NCBI RefSeq assembly: GCF_028993555.1
Contig: NZ_CP118610.1
Location: 1,860,001 to 1,924,000, forward strand
Length of the DNA: 64,000 nt
Origin: Ensifer adhaerens
GTDB lineage: Bacteria; Pseudomonadota; Alphaproteobacteria; Rhizobiales; Rhizobiaceae
Direction: 5' to 3'
Positions 20,081 through 28,992 of the stretch are shown here, one piece after another; position 1 is the stretch's first letter, and each line of letters begins with the position of its first letter. The translations under genes were made by a program, and so were the position numbers. The notes beneath the pieces were generated by a model. The model saw only the letters and a list, made by a program, of their open reading frames with translations, was not told the DNA's origin and did not search any database.

Positions 20081-20297
20081 CCCCTCACTGGCTGCCGGAC
20101 ATGTCTCCCCGCACGCGGGGAGAGAAACGCTGGGCGCGCCCTCGAACGCGAACCGCAGCATTTCTAAACCGCAGCGTTCCATGACCCGGCCGCAGTGTCC
20201 GAGCTTGGCGACACGCCGAGATGAGCAAAGCCGGTGCGGCTGGCTCGGTTCTCCCCGTCATGACGGGGAGAAGGTTCCGGCAGGCGGATGAAGGGCA
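20081..20297. repeat. Pair of inverted palindromic repeats at a convergent junction (copy 1)
   Basis: Unit A (20081-20128) starts CCCCTCAC and holds TCTCCCCGC/GCGGGGAGA at 20104-20123. Unit B (about 20249-20297) is in the opposite sense and holds a perfect 24-bp palindrome built from TTCTCCCCGTCA and its complement, followed by GGCGGATGAAGGG. They fill the ~300-bp gap between the PIG-L gene (+) and ccoP (-). The layout resembles RIME-like rhizobial intergenic repeats. Confidence 0.75.
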
Positions 20298-20322
20298 AGC
20301 GCTAGAGCTCGGTCGCAAGCCC

Positions 20323-21186
20323 TCACTCACCGCCGCCCAACGAATGCACGAAGACGGCAAGCTGCTTGACCGTGGTGTCGCCGAGGCGTGGAAGCCAGGC
20401 GGGCATGACACCGTGCTTCGGCGCCCTCATCTGGGCGATGATCGCCTGCTCGCCCTCGCCGTTCAGCCACAGGGCGTCGGCCAGGTTCGGGGCGCCGAAC
20501 TCGCGGTTGCCCTTGGCGTCGGGGCCGTGGCACGAGGCGCAGTTGGCGGCGAACAGGGCCTTGCCCGGCTCGACCATCGAGACGTCCGACGGCGTACCGG
20601 TGAGGCTGACGACGTAGGCGGCCGTCTGCTTGATCTCTTCGGGCTTCAGGATTTCGGTAAAGGCCGGCATTTCCGAAACGCGGGTCTCGCCGTCACCGTT
20701 GTAACGAATGCCGTGGGCGATCGTCTGGTAGATCTCCTCGGGCTTGCCGCCCCAGAGCCAGTCGTCGTCGTTGAGGTTCGGGAAGCCGGCAGAACCGGCC
20801 GCACCCGAGCCGTGGCACTGGGCACAGTTGACCTTGAAGGCCGAGGCGCCGCCGGAAACGGCGAACTGCTGCAGCTGCGGATCGGCAATGATCTGCTCGA
20901 TCGAGCTCTCGGCGATCTTTTCGAGATTGCCGGCCTGTGCCGCCTTGGCGCTTGCGAGTTCCGCACTCACCTCGGCGCGGCTCGAATAGCCGAGCACGCC
21001 CTTGGTCGCGTCCGTCAGCAGCGGCACCGCCGGATAGACGATCATGTAGCCAATCGCCCAGACGATGGTCGCGTAGAAGGTATAGACCCACCAGCGCGGC
21101 ATCGGGTTGTTGAGCTCGCGGATACCGTCCCATTCGTGGCCGGTGGTCTCGACGCCGCTGATTTCGTCGACGTGTTTGTCCGCCAT
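20323..21186 (-). CDS. ccoP: cbb3 cytochrome c oxidase diheme subunit III
   Basis: A 287-residue membrane-anchored cytochrome. It has an N-terminal span (YATIVWAIGYMIVYPAVPLL) and two heme c sites, CAQCHGSGAAG near residue 130 and CASCHGPDAKGN near 220, in two cytochrome c domains. It passes electrons from the bc1 complex or soluble cytochromes to CcoO and the catalytic subunit. Last gene of ccoNOQP (fixNOQP). The stop lies next to a palindromic repeat pair. Confidence 0.96.
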   Translation of the reverse strand: MADKHVDEISGVETTGHEWDGIRELNNPMPRWWVYTFYATIVWAIGYMIVYPAVPLLTDATKGVLGYSSRAEVSAELASAKAAQAGNLEKIAESSIEQIIADPQLQQFAVSGGASAFKVNCAQCHGSGAAGSAGFPNLNDDDWLWGGKPEEIYQTIAHGIRYNGDGETRVSEMPAFTEILKPEEIKQTAAYVVSLTGTPSDVSMVEPGKALFAANCASCHGPDAKGNREFGAPNLADALWLNGEGEQAIIAQMRAPKHGVMPAWLPRLGDTTVKQLAVFVHSLGGGE

Positions 21187-21190
21187 TCTA

Positions 21191-21343
21191 TTAATCCTCC
21201 TTCAGGGGGATGGCTGCGGCATCATCGGCGGCCTTCTTGGCGCCGGGCCGGAAGATGAAACCGACGACGCCCAGGAAGAAGAGCGTCATGGCAAGGAGCG
21301 CCCAGCTATCGGCGAACTGGCGCATGGCCGTGTAGGTTTCCAT
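21191..21343 (-). CDS. ccoQ: cbb3 oxidase small subunit CcoQ/FixQ
   Basis: A 50-residue single-span protein: METYTAMRQFADSWALLAMT, then a hydrophobic stretch (LFFLGVVGFIFRPG) and a charged tail ending LKED. This is the standard CcoQ pattern, and the gene sits between ccoO and ccoP with short gaps of 12 and 4 bp. CcoQ stabilises the assembled oxidase. Found by translating the gap between its neighbours. Confidence 0.93.
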   Translation of the reverse strand: METYTAMRQFADSWALLAMTLFFLGVVGFIFRPGAKKAADDAAAIPLKED

Positions 21344-21355
21344 GTGCGTTTCTCC

Positions 21356-22087
21356 TCAGCGATAGCCTGTCGTGTCGTCGTAGGTGGAGAAGTCGACCAG
21401 CGTGCCAAGCATCTGCAGATAGGCGATAAGCGCGTCCATCTCCGTCAGCTTCTGCGGGTTGCCGTCGAAGTCGCCGAGCTTGGCCTTCGGATAGCGCGCC
21501 TCGACGCCGGACGTGTCCGCGTTGGGATCGGCCTGCGCCTTGATGTCGGCGAGCGCGCTGTCGATCATCTCGTCCGTATAGGGAACGCCGACCGCCTTGT
21601 TCGCCTTCAGGTTGGCAGCGATGTTGTTCACGTCGAGCGTCGTGTCCTTGAGGAAGGCGTAGCTCGGCATGACCGATTCCGGCACGACCGAGCGCGGCTC
21701 GATCATGTGCTGCACGTGCCACTCGTTGGAGTAACGGTCGCCGACGCGGGCGAGATCCGGCCCGGTGCGCTTGGAGCCCCACTGGAACGGATGGTCGTAC
21801 ATGGATTCTGCCGCCAGCGAGTAGTGGCCGTAGCGCTCCACTTCGTCGCGGAACGGACGGATCATCTGGCTGTGACAGACGTAGCAGCCTTCACGGACAT
21901 AGATGTCGCGACCGGCAAGTTCCAGCGGCGAATAGGGCCGCATGCCTTCCACCTTCTCGATGGTGTTTTCGAGATAGAAGAGCGGCGCGATTTCCACGAT
22001 GCCGCCGATGGAGACGACGAGCAGCGAGCCGACGAGCAGCAGCGTCGCGTTGCGTTCAAGGGTCGCGTGTTTGTCGAGAATGGACAT
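21356..22087 (-). CDS. ccoO: cbb3 cytochrome c oxidase monoheme subunit II
   Basis: A 243-residue membrane-anchored cytochrome with one N-terminal span ([20 protein letters not shown]) and one heme c site in [14 protein letters not shown] near residues 71-84; the axial methionine region [10 protein letters not shown] follows. It transfers electrons to CcoN. It lies 13 bp after ccoN and 12 bp before ccoQ. Confidence 0.96.
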   Translation of the reverse strand: MSILDKHATLERNATLLLVGSLLVVSIGGIVEIAPLFYLENTIEKVEGMRPYSPLELAGRDIYVREGCYVCHSQMIRPFRDEVERYGHYSLAAESMYDHPFQWGSKRTGPDLARVGDRYSNEWHVQHMIEPRSVVPESVMPSYAFLKDTTLDVNNIAANLKANKAVGVPYTDEMIDSALADIKAQADPNADTSGVEARYPKAKLGDFDGNPQKLTEMDALIAYLQMLGTLVDFSTYDDTTGYR

Positions 22088-22100
22088 GGTCTATGCCCTC

Positions 22101-23732
22101 CTATTCCGCAGCTTTCAGCGCGGGCTGAGCAGCACCGAAAATCGGAGCTTCGTCGCGCACGCGGCCGAGGATGGTCATTGTTACGTTGAAGGCCATGAGC
22201 AGAGCCCCGGCGAGGAACAGTGCGCCGCCAAGAGCACGTAGCACGTAGTAGGGAACCATGGCCGCGACCGATTCCGCGAAGGAATAGACGAGGAAGCCCT
22301 GGTCGTCGTACTCGCGCCACATCAGGCCCTGCTGGATGCCGGCGACCCACATGACCGCCGCGTAGACGACGATGCCGAGCGTGGCGAGCCAGAAGTGCCA
22401 GTTGACCATGCGCACGCTGTAGAGGCGCTCGCGGTTCCACAGCTTCGGAACGAGATAGTAGATCGCACCGAAGGTGATGAGGCCGTTCCAGCCGAGCGCG
22501 CCGGAATGCACGTGGCCGATCGTCCAGTCGGTGTAGTGGCTGAGCGAGTTGACCGTCTTGATCGACATCATCGGACCTTCGAAGGTCGCCATGCCGTAGA
22601 AGGCAACCGCCATCACCATCATGCGGATGATCGGATCGGTACGGATCTTGTCCCAGGCGCCGGACAGCGTCATCAGGCCGTTGATCATGCCGCCCCAGGA
22701 GGGCATCCACAGCATGACCGAGAACACCATGCCGAGCGTCTGCGCCCAGTCGGGCAGCGCCGTATAATGCAGGTGGTGCGGGCCCGCCCAGATATACATG
22801 AAGATCAGCGACCAGAAGTGGATGATCGACAGACGGTAGGAATAGACGGGGCGGTTCGCCTGCTTCGGGATGAAGTAATACATCATGCCGAGGAAGCCCG
22901 CCGTCAGGAAGAAGCCAACGGCGTTATGCCCGTACCACCATTGCGTCAGCGCATCCTGCACCCCGGAGAAAGCCGAATAGCTCTTCGAGCCGAGGAAGGA
23001 CACCGGTACCGCCAGGTTGTTGACGATGTGCAGCATCGCGATCGTGACGATGAAGGCGAGGTAAAACCAGTTGGCCACATAGATATGCGGCTCCTTGCGC
23101 GTCAGAAGCGTGCCGAGGAAGGCGATGAGATAGGCAACCCAGACGATCGTCAGCCAGAGGTCGACGTACCATTCCGGCTCCGCATATTCCTTCGACTGGG
23201 TGATGCCCAGGAGATAGCCGGTGGCGGCCATGACGATGAACAGCTGGTAGCCCCAGAACACGAACCAGCCGAGATTGCCACCGAAAAGGCGCGCGCGGCT
23301 GGTGCGCTGGACGATATAGAACGAAGTCGCAATGAGCGCGTTGCCGCCGAAGGCGAAGATCACTGCCGAGGTGTGAAGCGGCCGCATGCGGCCGAAGTTG
23401 AACCAGGGCTCGATGTTGAGGTCCGGAAAGGCGAGCTGGAGCGCAACCACGACGCCCACGAGAAAGCCGACGACGCCCCAGAAGACGGTGGCGATCACGC
23501 CATACTTGACCACGTCGTCGAAATATTCCGACTGCGGCGGTGGTGGTGGCGCCCTGCCTGCGGAAACCGGGCTGAACTCGATGCGTCGCATCAGCACGAT
23601 GGTGCCGGCAAGAAGCACGAAGAACAGCACCCACATATGGGCTTCAAAGTGCCGGTCCTGGGCAAACCCGGCGCCGACAAGCGCCAGGAAAGCACCGACC
23701 CCGAGCAGGATCATCTCGAATGTGTATTTCAT
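22101..23732 (-). CDS. ccoN: cbb3 cytochrome c oxidase catalytic subunit I
   Basis: A 543-residue subunit with about twelve spans and the conserved histidines for heme b, heme b3 and CuB, including [39 protein letters not shown] and [17 protein letters not shown]. It reduces oxygen at high affinity. The ATG at 23732 ([13 protein letters not shown]) follows GGGGACCC and gives the usual length; the frame upstream to 23789 is not used. First gene of ccoNOQP, about 104 bp after an anaerobox. Confidence 0.97.
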   Translation of the reverse strand: MKYTFEMILLGVGAFLALVGAGFAQDRHFEAHMWVLFFVLLAGTIVLMRRIEFSPVSAGRAPPPPPQSEYFDDVVKYGVIATVFWGVVGFLVGVVVALQLAFPDLNIEPWFNFGRMRPLHTSAVIFAFGGNALIATSFYIVQRTSRARLFGGNLGWFVFWGYQLFIVMAATGYLLGITQSKEYAEPEWYVDLWLTIVWVAYLIAFLGTLLTRKEPHIYVANWFYLAFIVTIAMLHIVNNLAVPVSFLGSKSYSAFSGVQDALTQWWYGHNAVGFFLTAGFLGMMYYFIPKQANRPVYSYRLSIIHFWSLIFMYIWAGPHHLHYTALPDWAQTLGMVFSVMLWMPSWGGMINGLMTLSGAWDKIRTDPIIRMMVMAVAFYGMATFEGPMMSIKTVNSLSHYTDWTIGHVHSGALGWNGLITFGAIYYLVPKLWNRERLYSVRMVNWHFWLATLGIVVYAAVMWVAGIQQGLMWREYDDQGFLVYSFAESVAAMVPYYVLRALGGALFLAGALLMAFNVTMTILGRVRDEAPIFGAAQPALKAAE

Positions 23733-23835
23733 GGTTGGGTCCCCAACTTGGTCCGATCGCACGCGGAGACACGCCCCGGAACGAGGCACGCCACTGCAGC
23801 TTGCCGGAAAGTGTCAGAATCGGGGCAGCCTGGCC

Positions 23836-23849
23836 TTGATTCAGATCAA
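23836..23849. promoter_or_regulatory. FNR/FixK-type anaerobox shared by ccoN and the hemerythrin gene
   Basis: TTGATTCAGATCAA is a perfect TTGAT-N4-ATCAA site, extended to CCTTGAT...ATCAAGG. It lies 104 bp upstream of ccoN and 73 bp upstream of the divergent hemerythrin ATG, so one dimer could serve both genes. Confidence 0.85.
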
Positions 23850-23921
23850 GGCTGGAGCGCCTCGATTGGATCATCCTCGGCAAACAATAGGGAGCGCCAT
23901 GGGAGCTGGCGTCTGAAGCCG

Positions 23922-24422
23922 ATGAAAAAGACTTTTGAGGATGGACGAATCCGGAGCCGGCCCGAGCCGCCCCCCCGCCCTGTCCCGGCGGCCGAGCCCT
24001 TCGCCTGGCTCGCCCGCGCGCATGAAGAACAACTCGCACTCTGCCACAGCCTGGAAGAAATCGCCGACAGCCTGCCCGCCGAAATCGACCGGCAGAAATG
24101 CGTCTACGCCGCCAAGGTGCTCGGACCGATGATCCGCGAAATGCACTCCGGCGAGGAAAGCCTGGTGTTCCCGTGGATCGAACGCACGTTCCGTGGCGAC
24201 CCGACGATCGGCGCGACGCTGGAGCGGCTGAAATACGAGCATTGCGAGGACGAATGCTTCGCCGAAGAACTGACGGAAATGCTGGAGCGCCTCGGCGCCG
24301 CTGACCAGACGGTCAATGCCGAAACCGCCGGCTACATGCTGCGCGGCTTCTTCACGAGCCTAAGGCGGCACGTGGGCTTCGAGCAGGAATGTCTGCGCAG
24401 CATCACCGCACCGGCGGGGTGA
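23922..24422 (+). CDS. Hemerythrin-domain protein
   Basis: A 166-residue soluble protein. The four-helix HHE pattern is seen as ARAHEEQLALCHSLEEI, MIREMHSGEESLVFPWIE, LKYEHCEDECFAEEL and SLRRHVGFEQECL, giving the histidine/glutamate set expected for a di-iron site. Such proteins bind or sense oxygen, nitric oxide or iron. The ATG at 23922 starts MKKTFEDGRIRSRPEPP; a five-codon frame (MGAGV) with a better ribosome-binding site ends 5 bp before it. It is divergent from ccoN and probably shares its anaerobox. Confidence 0.85.
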   Translation: MKKTFEDGRIRSRPEPPPRPVPAAEPFAWLARAHEEQLALCHSLEEIADSLPAEIDRQKCVYAAKVLGPMIREMHSGEESLVFPWIERTFRGDPTIGATLERLKYEHCEDECFAEELTEMLERLGAADQTVNAETAGYMLRGFFTSLRRHVGFEQECLRSITAPAG

Positions 24423-24453
24423 CGCTAGCGAACAGGGCGACAGGTGAAACAGA

Positions 24454-24492
24454 ATAAGGCGCGACCGACTTCCGGTCGCGCCTTATCACTTT
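24454..24492. terminator. Bidirectional terminator hairpin
   Basis: ATAAGGCGCGACCG and CGGTCGCGCCTTAT form a perfect 14-bp stem around ACTTC (24454-24486), followed by CACTTTT on the plus strand and TCTGTTT on the minus strand. It separates the hemerythrin gene from the convergent PAS-protein gene. Confidence 0.85.
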
Positions 24493-24548
24493 TGAATTCG
24501 ACTTTCCGGGCAGCACCGGCTTCCTGCCAGTGCCGACGGCTCGCGCCC

Positions 24549-25259
24549 TCATGCGGCAATCGCGCGGCGGCGGTCGGCGTGTTCCTGGATCACCAGGATA
24601 GCACCGATGAGCTTGCCGGTGCTGGACGTGCACGGCGTCAGCCGGCAGCGCACGACGACCGTGCGCGCATCGACGGTCTTGGCGAAGGTATAGTCGACCA
24701 CTTCGCCCGAAAAACACCGATCGAGGTAGGACTTCACACGCTGCTCGAAACGCTGGATGCCGATGAACTCGACGATGTGCCGGCCGATCAGATCCATCGG
24801 ACGGCTCGCCAGATGGTTGGCATTCAGCGGATTGGTATAGAGGTAGCGGTAGTCGGGCGTGATCACCGCAATGCGATCCGGGAAGCTGTCGAGGATCGCC
24901 TCGTTGAGCAGGCCTTCATCCGCCCTGCCCTTGCTCGGCTGGGCCGGCAGGCGCTCGAGCTGGAGGTCGGCGAACTTCTCCGCACCGGTCGCTGCGAAAT
25001 AGCGGTTGATCAGCGACTGCAGCAATTGTGAGTGTCTGAGCACACAGGAGATGTCGTCGGCTTCGACGCGCAGGATGTCGATCAGGAACTGGAATTGAAG
25101 TCGGGCATCTTCGACGCTCACCGCCTTCTCGTCGTAGACGGATCTGAGGATCGGATCCAATTCGCGATCCAGAATGCCGATCAAATGCTCGTCTGCCGTA
25201 CGTACGGCATACTGCAGCTGCGAATATTTGAACCAGAACAGCTCAATCAGTGCGTTCAA
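24549..25259 (-). CDS. PAS-domain sensory protein
   Basis: About 236 residues from the TTG at 25259. The N-terminal half is helical (FKYSQLQYAVRTADEHLIGI, VEDARLQFQFLIDILRVEAD). The C-terminal half is a PAS domain: LDSFPDRIAVITPDYRYLYT, then RPMDLIGRHIVEFIGIQRFE and a final sheet (VVRCRLTPCTSSTGKLIGAI). There is no kinase or output domain, so it may act through a partner. The frame is open to a GTG at 25391, but the extra 44 residues look non-conserved and no ATG is available, so the start is uncertain. It ends at the hairpin shared with the hemerythrin gene. Confidence 0.72.
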   Translation of the reverse strand: MNALIELFWFKYSQLQYAVRTADEHLIGILDRELDPILRSVYDEKAVSVEDARLQFQFLIDILRVEADDISCVLRHSQLLQSLINRYFAATGAEKFADLQLERLPAQPSKGRADEGLLNEAILDSFPDRIAVITPDYRYLYTNPLNANHLASRPMDLIGRHIVEFIGIQRFEQRVKSYLDRCFSGEVVDYTFAKTVDARTVVVRCRLTPCTSSTGKLIGAILVIQEHADRRRAIAA

Positions 25260-25626
25260 TTCGAAACCCCAATTCCCCCACGGCAGAGCCGCTTCGATGC
25301 ACTTACAAGATAGGCGTTGATGCTGCAGACACTGATTTAGTTTTTGATGCTTCCCCACCCCTTCCGTGTAAAACCACACCGCTCCGGCCACCCAAAGCGC
25401 TTGCAGTCTTCCCCTCGCGAAGACAACGTTGAGTTTACACTCATTGCGTTAGCGTTCAACAGCAGAAAGAAAAACTTAACCTTTTGAAGCATTTTCACGG
25501 CAAATTCGGCACACGGTGCCGCAGGCGGGCCACGCGCGTGGCGACCGCCGAGCCGATATCGGCACGCGTCGAATTTTCATGCGGCAAGGAACGACGCGCA
25601 GGCGCGATCGTCCGTGCGGAGGGGAA

Positions 25627-26556
25627 TCAGTCCTTGAGGTAGCGCTTGATGTGCCAGCGGTCGTGATACCACAGCCACTGACCGGGATACTCGCGTACCC
25701 AGCTTTCCACCTTGTCGTTCAGCACCTGCGCCGTCGCGGTGACGTCGACATTGCCGTCAGGCTTGCGGGGAATAGCGATCGCCGGTTCCAGCTCCAGCCG
25801 GAAACGGCCGCCCGGCAACCTTATGCAACGGGCCGGATAGACTTCGCAGTTGAACTGGCGCACCAGCTTGGCCAGCAGCGGATTGGTCTGCACGTCTTGG
25901 CCGAAGAACTTGGTCTTCAGGCCCTTGCGGAACTTCTGGTCGACGAGAACGCCGACGCCCAGGCCCCGTTCGAGCTGGCGGGCGAGCGCGAAGGACGAGC
26001 CGGCATGCGACGGCACGAGGTTGCCCATCCGCTCCTCGCGGAACTTGAACACCTTCTCGGCCACGTAAGGGTTGTTCGGCGGCCGGAAGAGCACCGTCAC
26101 GTCGAGGCCGAATGAGGAGCCTGCAACCGGCAGCATCTCGAAGTTGCCGCTATGTGCCGTAAAGACGATGAACGGCCGCGGATTGTCGCGAAGCTCAAGG
26201 AACAGCGGAATGCCCGACACCTCGACGCGACCGGGCGTCGTGCGCTCGGGGTCGAAGTCGAACAGACGGTCGAGGAACACATATTCGGCCGCCATGCGGC
26301 CCATGTTGCCCCAGCTCTCAAGCGCAATCTCGTTGATCTCCGCTTCGCTCTTCTCCGGAAAAGCGTTGCGCAGGTTGGTGAGCGTCAGCTTCTGCCGGCT
26401 GGTCTTCGGGCCGATGAACCGCAGGGCGCGATCCATGAAATTGATCGCGCCATCGGCTGGAAACATCTTCAGGATCGTCAGCAGCAGGAAAACGAACTGC
26501 GCAATCAGCCACTGGCGGGTACGATCCGCCGCCAGCACCAGCCGTGTGATCAGCAT
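25627..26556 (-). CDS. lpxXL: Lipid A very-long-chain fatty acid acyltransferase
   Basis: A 309-residue membrane-associated LpxL/HtrB-family acyltransferase. The catalytic HX4E motif is HSGNFE in IVFTAHSGNFEML, and the second conserved block is PSHAGSSFALARQLERG with VLVDQKF. In rhizobia LpxXL transfers the 28-carbon hydroxylated chain from AcpXL to lipid A. The ATG at 26556 is used; a GTG 6 bp upstream is possible, and the long frame to 26727 overlaps the adh gene. It is the last gene of the acpXL cluster and follows the adh stop by 11 bp. Confidence 0.93.
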   Translation of the reverse strand: MLITRLVLAADRTRQWLIAQFVFLLLTILKMFPADGAINFMDRALRFIGPKTSRQKLTLTNLRNAFPEKSEAEINEIALESWGNMGRMAAEYVFLDRLFDFDPERTTPGRVEVSGIPLFLELRDNPRPFIVFTAHSGNFEMLPVAGSSFGLDVTVLFRPPNNPYVAEKVFKFREERMGNLVPSHAGSSFALARQLERGLGVGVLVDQKFRKGLKTKFFGQDVQTNPLLAKLVRQFNCEVYPARCIRLPGGRFRLELEPAIAIPRKPDGNVDVTATAQVLNDKVESWVREYPGQWLWYHDRWHIKRYLKD

Positions 26557-26567
26557 GCGCACGTCGA

Positions 26568-27596
26568 TCAATCCATCTTCAGGATGATCTTGCCGAAGAT
26601 CTGGCGCGATTCCATGCGCTCGAGCGCCCGGTCGATCTGATCGAGGGTGATTTCGGTGTCGATGACCGGATGGACGAGGCCGCGGGCCATCTTCTGCATG
26701 GCGTTGGCCATGTTCTCCATGCGGCAACCGAAGGAGCCGAGCAGCTTCAGCTGCTGCTGGAACAGCATCATCAGGTTCATGTCGGTGGACACGCCCGAGG
26801 TCGAGCCGCAGGTGACGAGACGTCCGCCGCGCTTCATGCAGAGCATCGAGCCCGCCCAGGTGTCCTTGCCGACATGTTCGAAGACGACGTCGACGCCCTT
26901 CTTCTTGGTGAGCTTGCGCACCACGCCTTCGAAGCGGTCGGTGCGGTAGTTGATGACGTGATCGGCGCCAAGCGCCTTTGCCTTCTCGATCTTGTCGTCG
27001 GAGCCGACGGTGGTGATCACCGTGCAGCCGATCTTCTTGGCAAGCTGGATCGCCGCCGAACCGATGCCGGAGCCGCCGGCATGCACGAGAATGGTTTCGC
27101 CGGGCTCAAGCTTGGCGTTGTCGAAGAGCATGTGCTCGACGGTACCGAAAGTAACCGGCGCAAGCGCTGCTGCAACGGCATCGACACCTGGAGGGGCCGG
27201 AACCAGCAGGCGGGCCGGAAGATTGATCTTTTCCTGTGCGAAGCCGTCGAGGTGGAAGCCGTGCACGCCGCCGACATGTTCGCAGAGATTGTCACGGCCT
27301 TCCTTGCACGGACGGCAGAGACCGCAGGTGCGCGCGCCATAGATCGAGACGAGCTGGCCCGGAAGCACGCTCGAAACGCCCGGACCGATGCTGTCGACGA
27401 CACCCGAGGCTTCGGCGCCGATCACGAGCGGCATCTTGCGCTTGGCAAAGGCCATGCCGCGCCAGCCCCAGACGTCGATATGGTTGAGTGCCACCGCCTT
27501 GACGCGCAGGGTCACCTCGCCCGGGCCGGGTGCTTCCGGTTCAGGAATGTCGGTGATTTCGAGCTTGCGGTCATCGAGCAGTTGCAGGGCGCGCAT
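26568..27596 (-). CDS. Zinc-binding dehydrogenase of the VLCFA cluster
   Basis: A 342-residue medium-chain dehydrogenase/reductase. It has an N-terminal GroES-like domain, a structural-zinc cysteine set CGLCRPCKEGRDNLC near residues 97-111, and a nucleotide-binding domain with HAGGSGIGSAAIQLAKKIG. The gene lies between fabF1XL and lpxXL, the position called adh2XL in other rhizobia, and is thought to help make the very-long-chain acyl group; its exact reaction is not established. The gap to fabF1XL is 100 bp. Confidence 0.88.
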   Translation of the reverse strand: MRALQLLDDRKLEITDIPEPEAPGPGEVTLRVKAVALNHIDVWGWRGMAFAKRKMPLVIGAEASGVVDSIGPGVSSVLPGQLVSIYGARTCGLCRPCKEGRDNLCEHVGGVHGFHLDGFAQEKINLPARLLVPAPPGVDAVAAALAPVTFGTVEHMLFDNAKLEPGETILVHAGGSGIGSAAIQLAKKIGCTVITTVGSDDKIEKAKALGADHVINYRTDRFEGVVRKLTKKKGVDVVFEHVGKDTWAGSMLCMKRGGRLVTCGSTSGVSTDMNLMMLFQQQLKLLGSFGCRMENMANAMQKMARGLVHPVIDTEITLDQIDRALERMESRQIFGKIILKMD

Positions 27597-27696
27597 GGTT
27601 CTTCCTCTGCCTTGGCGGCATGTTTACGTCTTGAATTTTCACAGCGCCGCGCATCCATCGGGACGCGCAAGAGGCGCTGCAACTCATGTTTCCGGC

Positions 27697-28980
27697 TTAG
27701 GCCGGCTCGGCGGTCATGACAAGGCTGGCGTTCTGGCCGCCGAAGCCGAAGGAGTTCGACAGCACCGCAGTCACCTGCTGGCTGCGCTTCACGTTCGGCA
27801 CCACGTCGAGCACGATCGCCGGATCGGGGTTCTGGTAGTTGATCGTCGGCGGCAGCGTGCCGGTCAGCATAGTCTGGATCGAGAACACTGCCTCGACGGC
27901 ACCGGCTGCCGTCAGCGTATGGCCGATCATCGACTTGTTGGACGAGACCGGGATCGACGGCAGGCGCTCGCCGAAGACGTTCGACATCGACAGATATTCC
28001 ATCTTGTCATTCTCGGGCGTCGAGGTGCCGTGCGCGTTGATGTAGCCGATGCCGTCCTCGTCGATGCCGGCGTCGGCGAGAGCCGCACGGATCGTCGCGA
28101 TCGCCGGGCCACCGTCCGGCGAGGAGCGCGTGCGGTGGAAGAGGTCGGCCTTTTCGCCGCAGCCCTTGAGGATGCCGTAGACGCGGGCACCGCGGGCGAC
28201 CGCAGCTTCCAGCGATTCCAGCACCAGCGTCGCTGCACCTTCGGCGATGACGAAGCCGTCGCGATCCTTGGTGAAGGGCTTGGAGGCCTTCTCCGGCGGA
28301 TCGTTCTGGGTGGAGAGCGCCGAGAGCAGCGCAAAGCGGATCAGTGCCTCGGCGCTGACCGAACCGTCCGTCGCAACCGTCAGCGCCCGATCGGTGCGGC
28401 CCTGGCGGATCGCTTCGACGCCGAGCTGGATCGCGGTCGCACCCGATGCGCAAGCCGTCGACAGCGTCACCGGCAGGCCGCGCGTGCCAAAACGATCGGC
28501 AAGGCGTTCCGAAATCGAGCCGAACAGCACGGCTTCGTGGAACACCGGATCGGCCTTCTGGCGCATCGCGGCGAGGAAGCGGTTATAGGCGTCGCCCGGG
28601 CGCTCGGACGGCGGCGAACGGTCGGCAAGCTCGAAACGGGCGCTCCATTCCGGCTCGACCGGCGGGGCGGCCAGGAACAGCGGGCCGTTGAAGTCACCGG
28701 AAATGCCGGCCTGCGCCAGCGCTTCCAGCGTCGTTTCGCGCGCCATGGCGTAGGAACGCTCGACGGAATTGTCAGCCGGAATGTCGATGAAATCGACTGT
28801 ACCGGAAATGCGGGTGTTGAGACCTTCCGTCGGGAAGCGGGTGATCTTGTGGATACCCGAGACACCACCGGACAGGGCTGCCCAGTTGTCTTCGACGCCC
28901 TGGCCGAGCGAGGTGATGACGCCCATGCCGGTAACGGCGATGATCGGGCGGCCGAGGTGATCCTTGTAAGCGTTGCTCAT
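27697..28980 (-). CDS. fabF1XL: Beta-ketoacyl-ACP synthase FabF1XL
   Basis: A 427-residue KAS II-type enzyme. All catalytic residues are visible: the nucleophile Cys177 in LSTACASGATA, a histidine in NAHGTSTPENDK and a second in SNKSMIGHTLTAAGA. It should extend acyl chains on AcpXL. It starts 12 bp after the fabF2XL stop. The 1/2 numbering is assigned from gene order in other rhizobia and could be reversed in a given database. Confidence 0.88.
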   Translation of the reverse strand: MSNAYKDHLGRPIIAVTGMGVITSLGQGVEDNWAALSGGVSGIHKITRFPTEGLNTRISGTVDFIDIPADNSVERSYAMARETTLEALAQAGISGDFNGPLFLAAPPVEPEWSARFELADRSPPSERPGDAYNRFLAAMRQKADPVFHEAVLFGSISERLADRFGTRGLPVTLSTACASGATAIQLGVEAIRQGRTDRALTVATDGSVSAEALIRFALLSALSTQNDPPEKASKPFTKDRDGFVIAEGAATLVLESLEAAVARGARVYGILKGCGEKADLFHRTRSSPDGGPAIATIRAALADAGIDEDGIGYINAHGTSTPENDKMEYLSMSNVFGERLPSIPVSSNKSMIGHTLTAAGAVEAVFSIQTMLTGTLPPTINYQNPDPAIVLDVVPNVKRSQQVTAVLSNSFGFGGQNASLVMTAEPA

Positions 28981-28992
28981 CGTCCGCTCCTG

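Noticed and set aside
22395..23919. Very long open frame antisense to ccoN
   Set aside because: It mirrors ccoN codon structure in a GC-rich genome; only its final part (from 23922) is a real gene, the hemerythrin protein.
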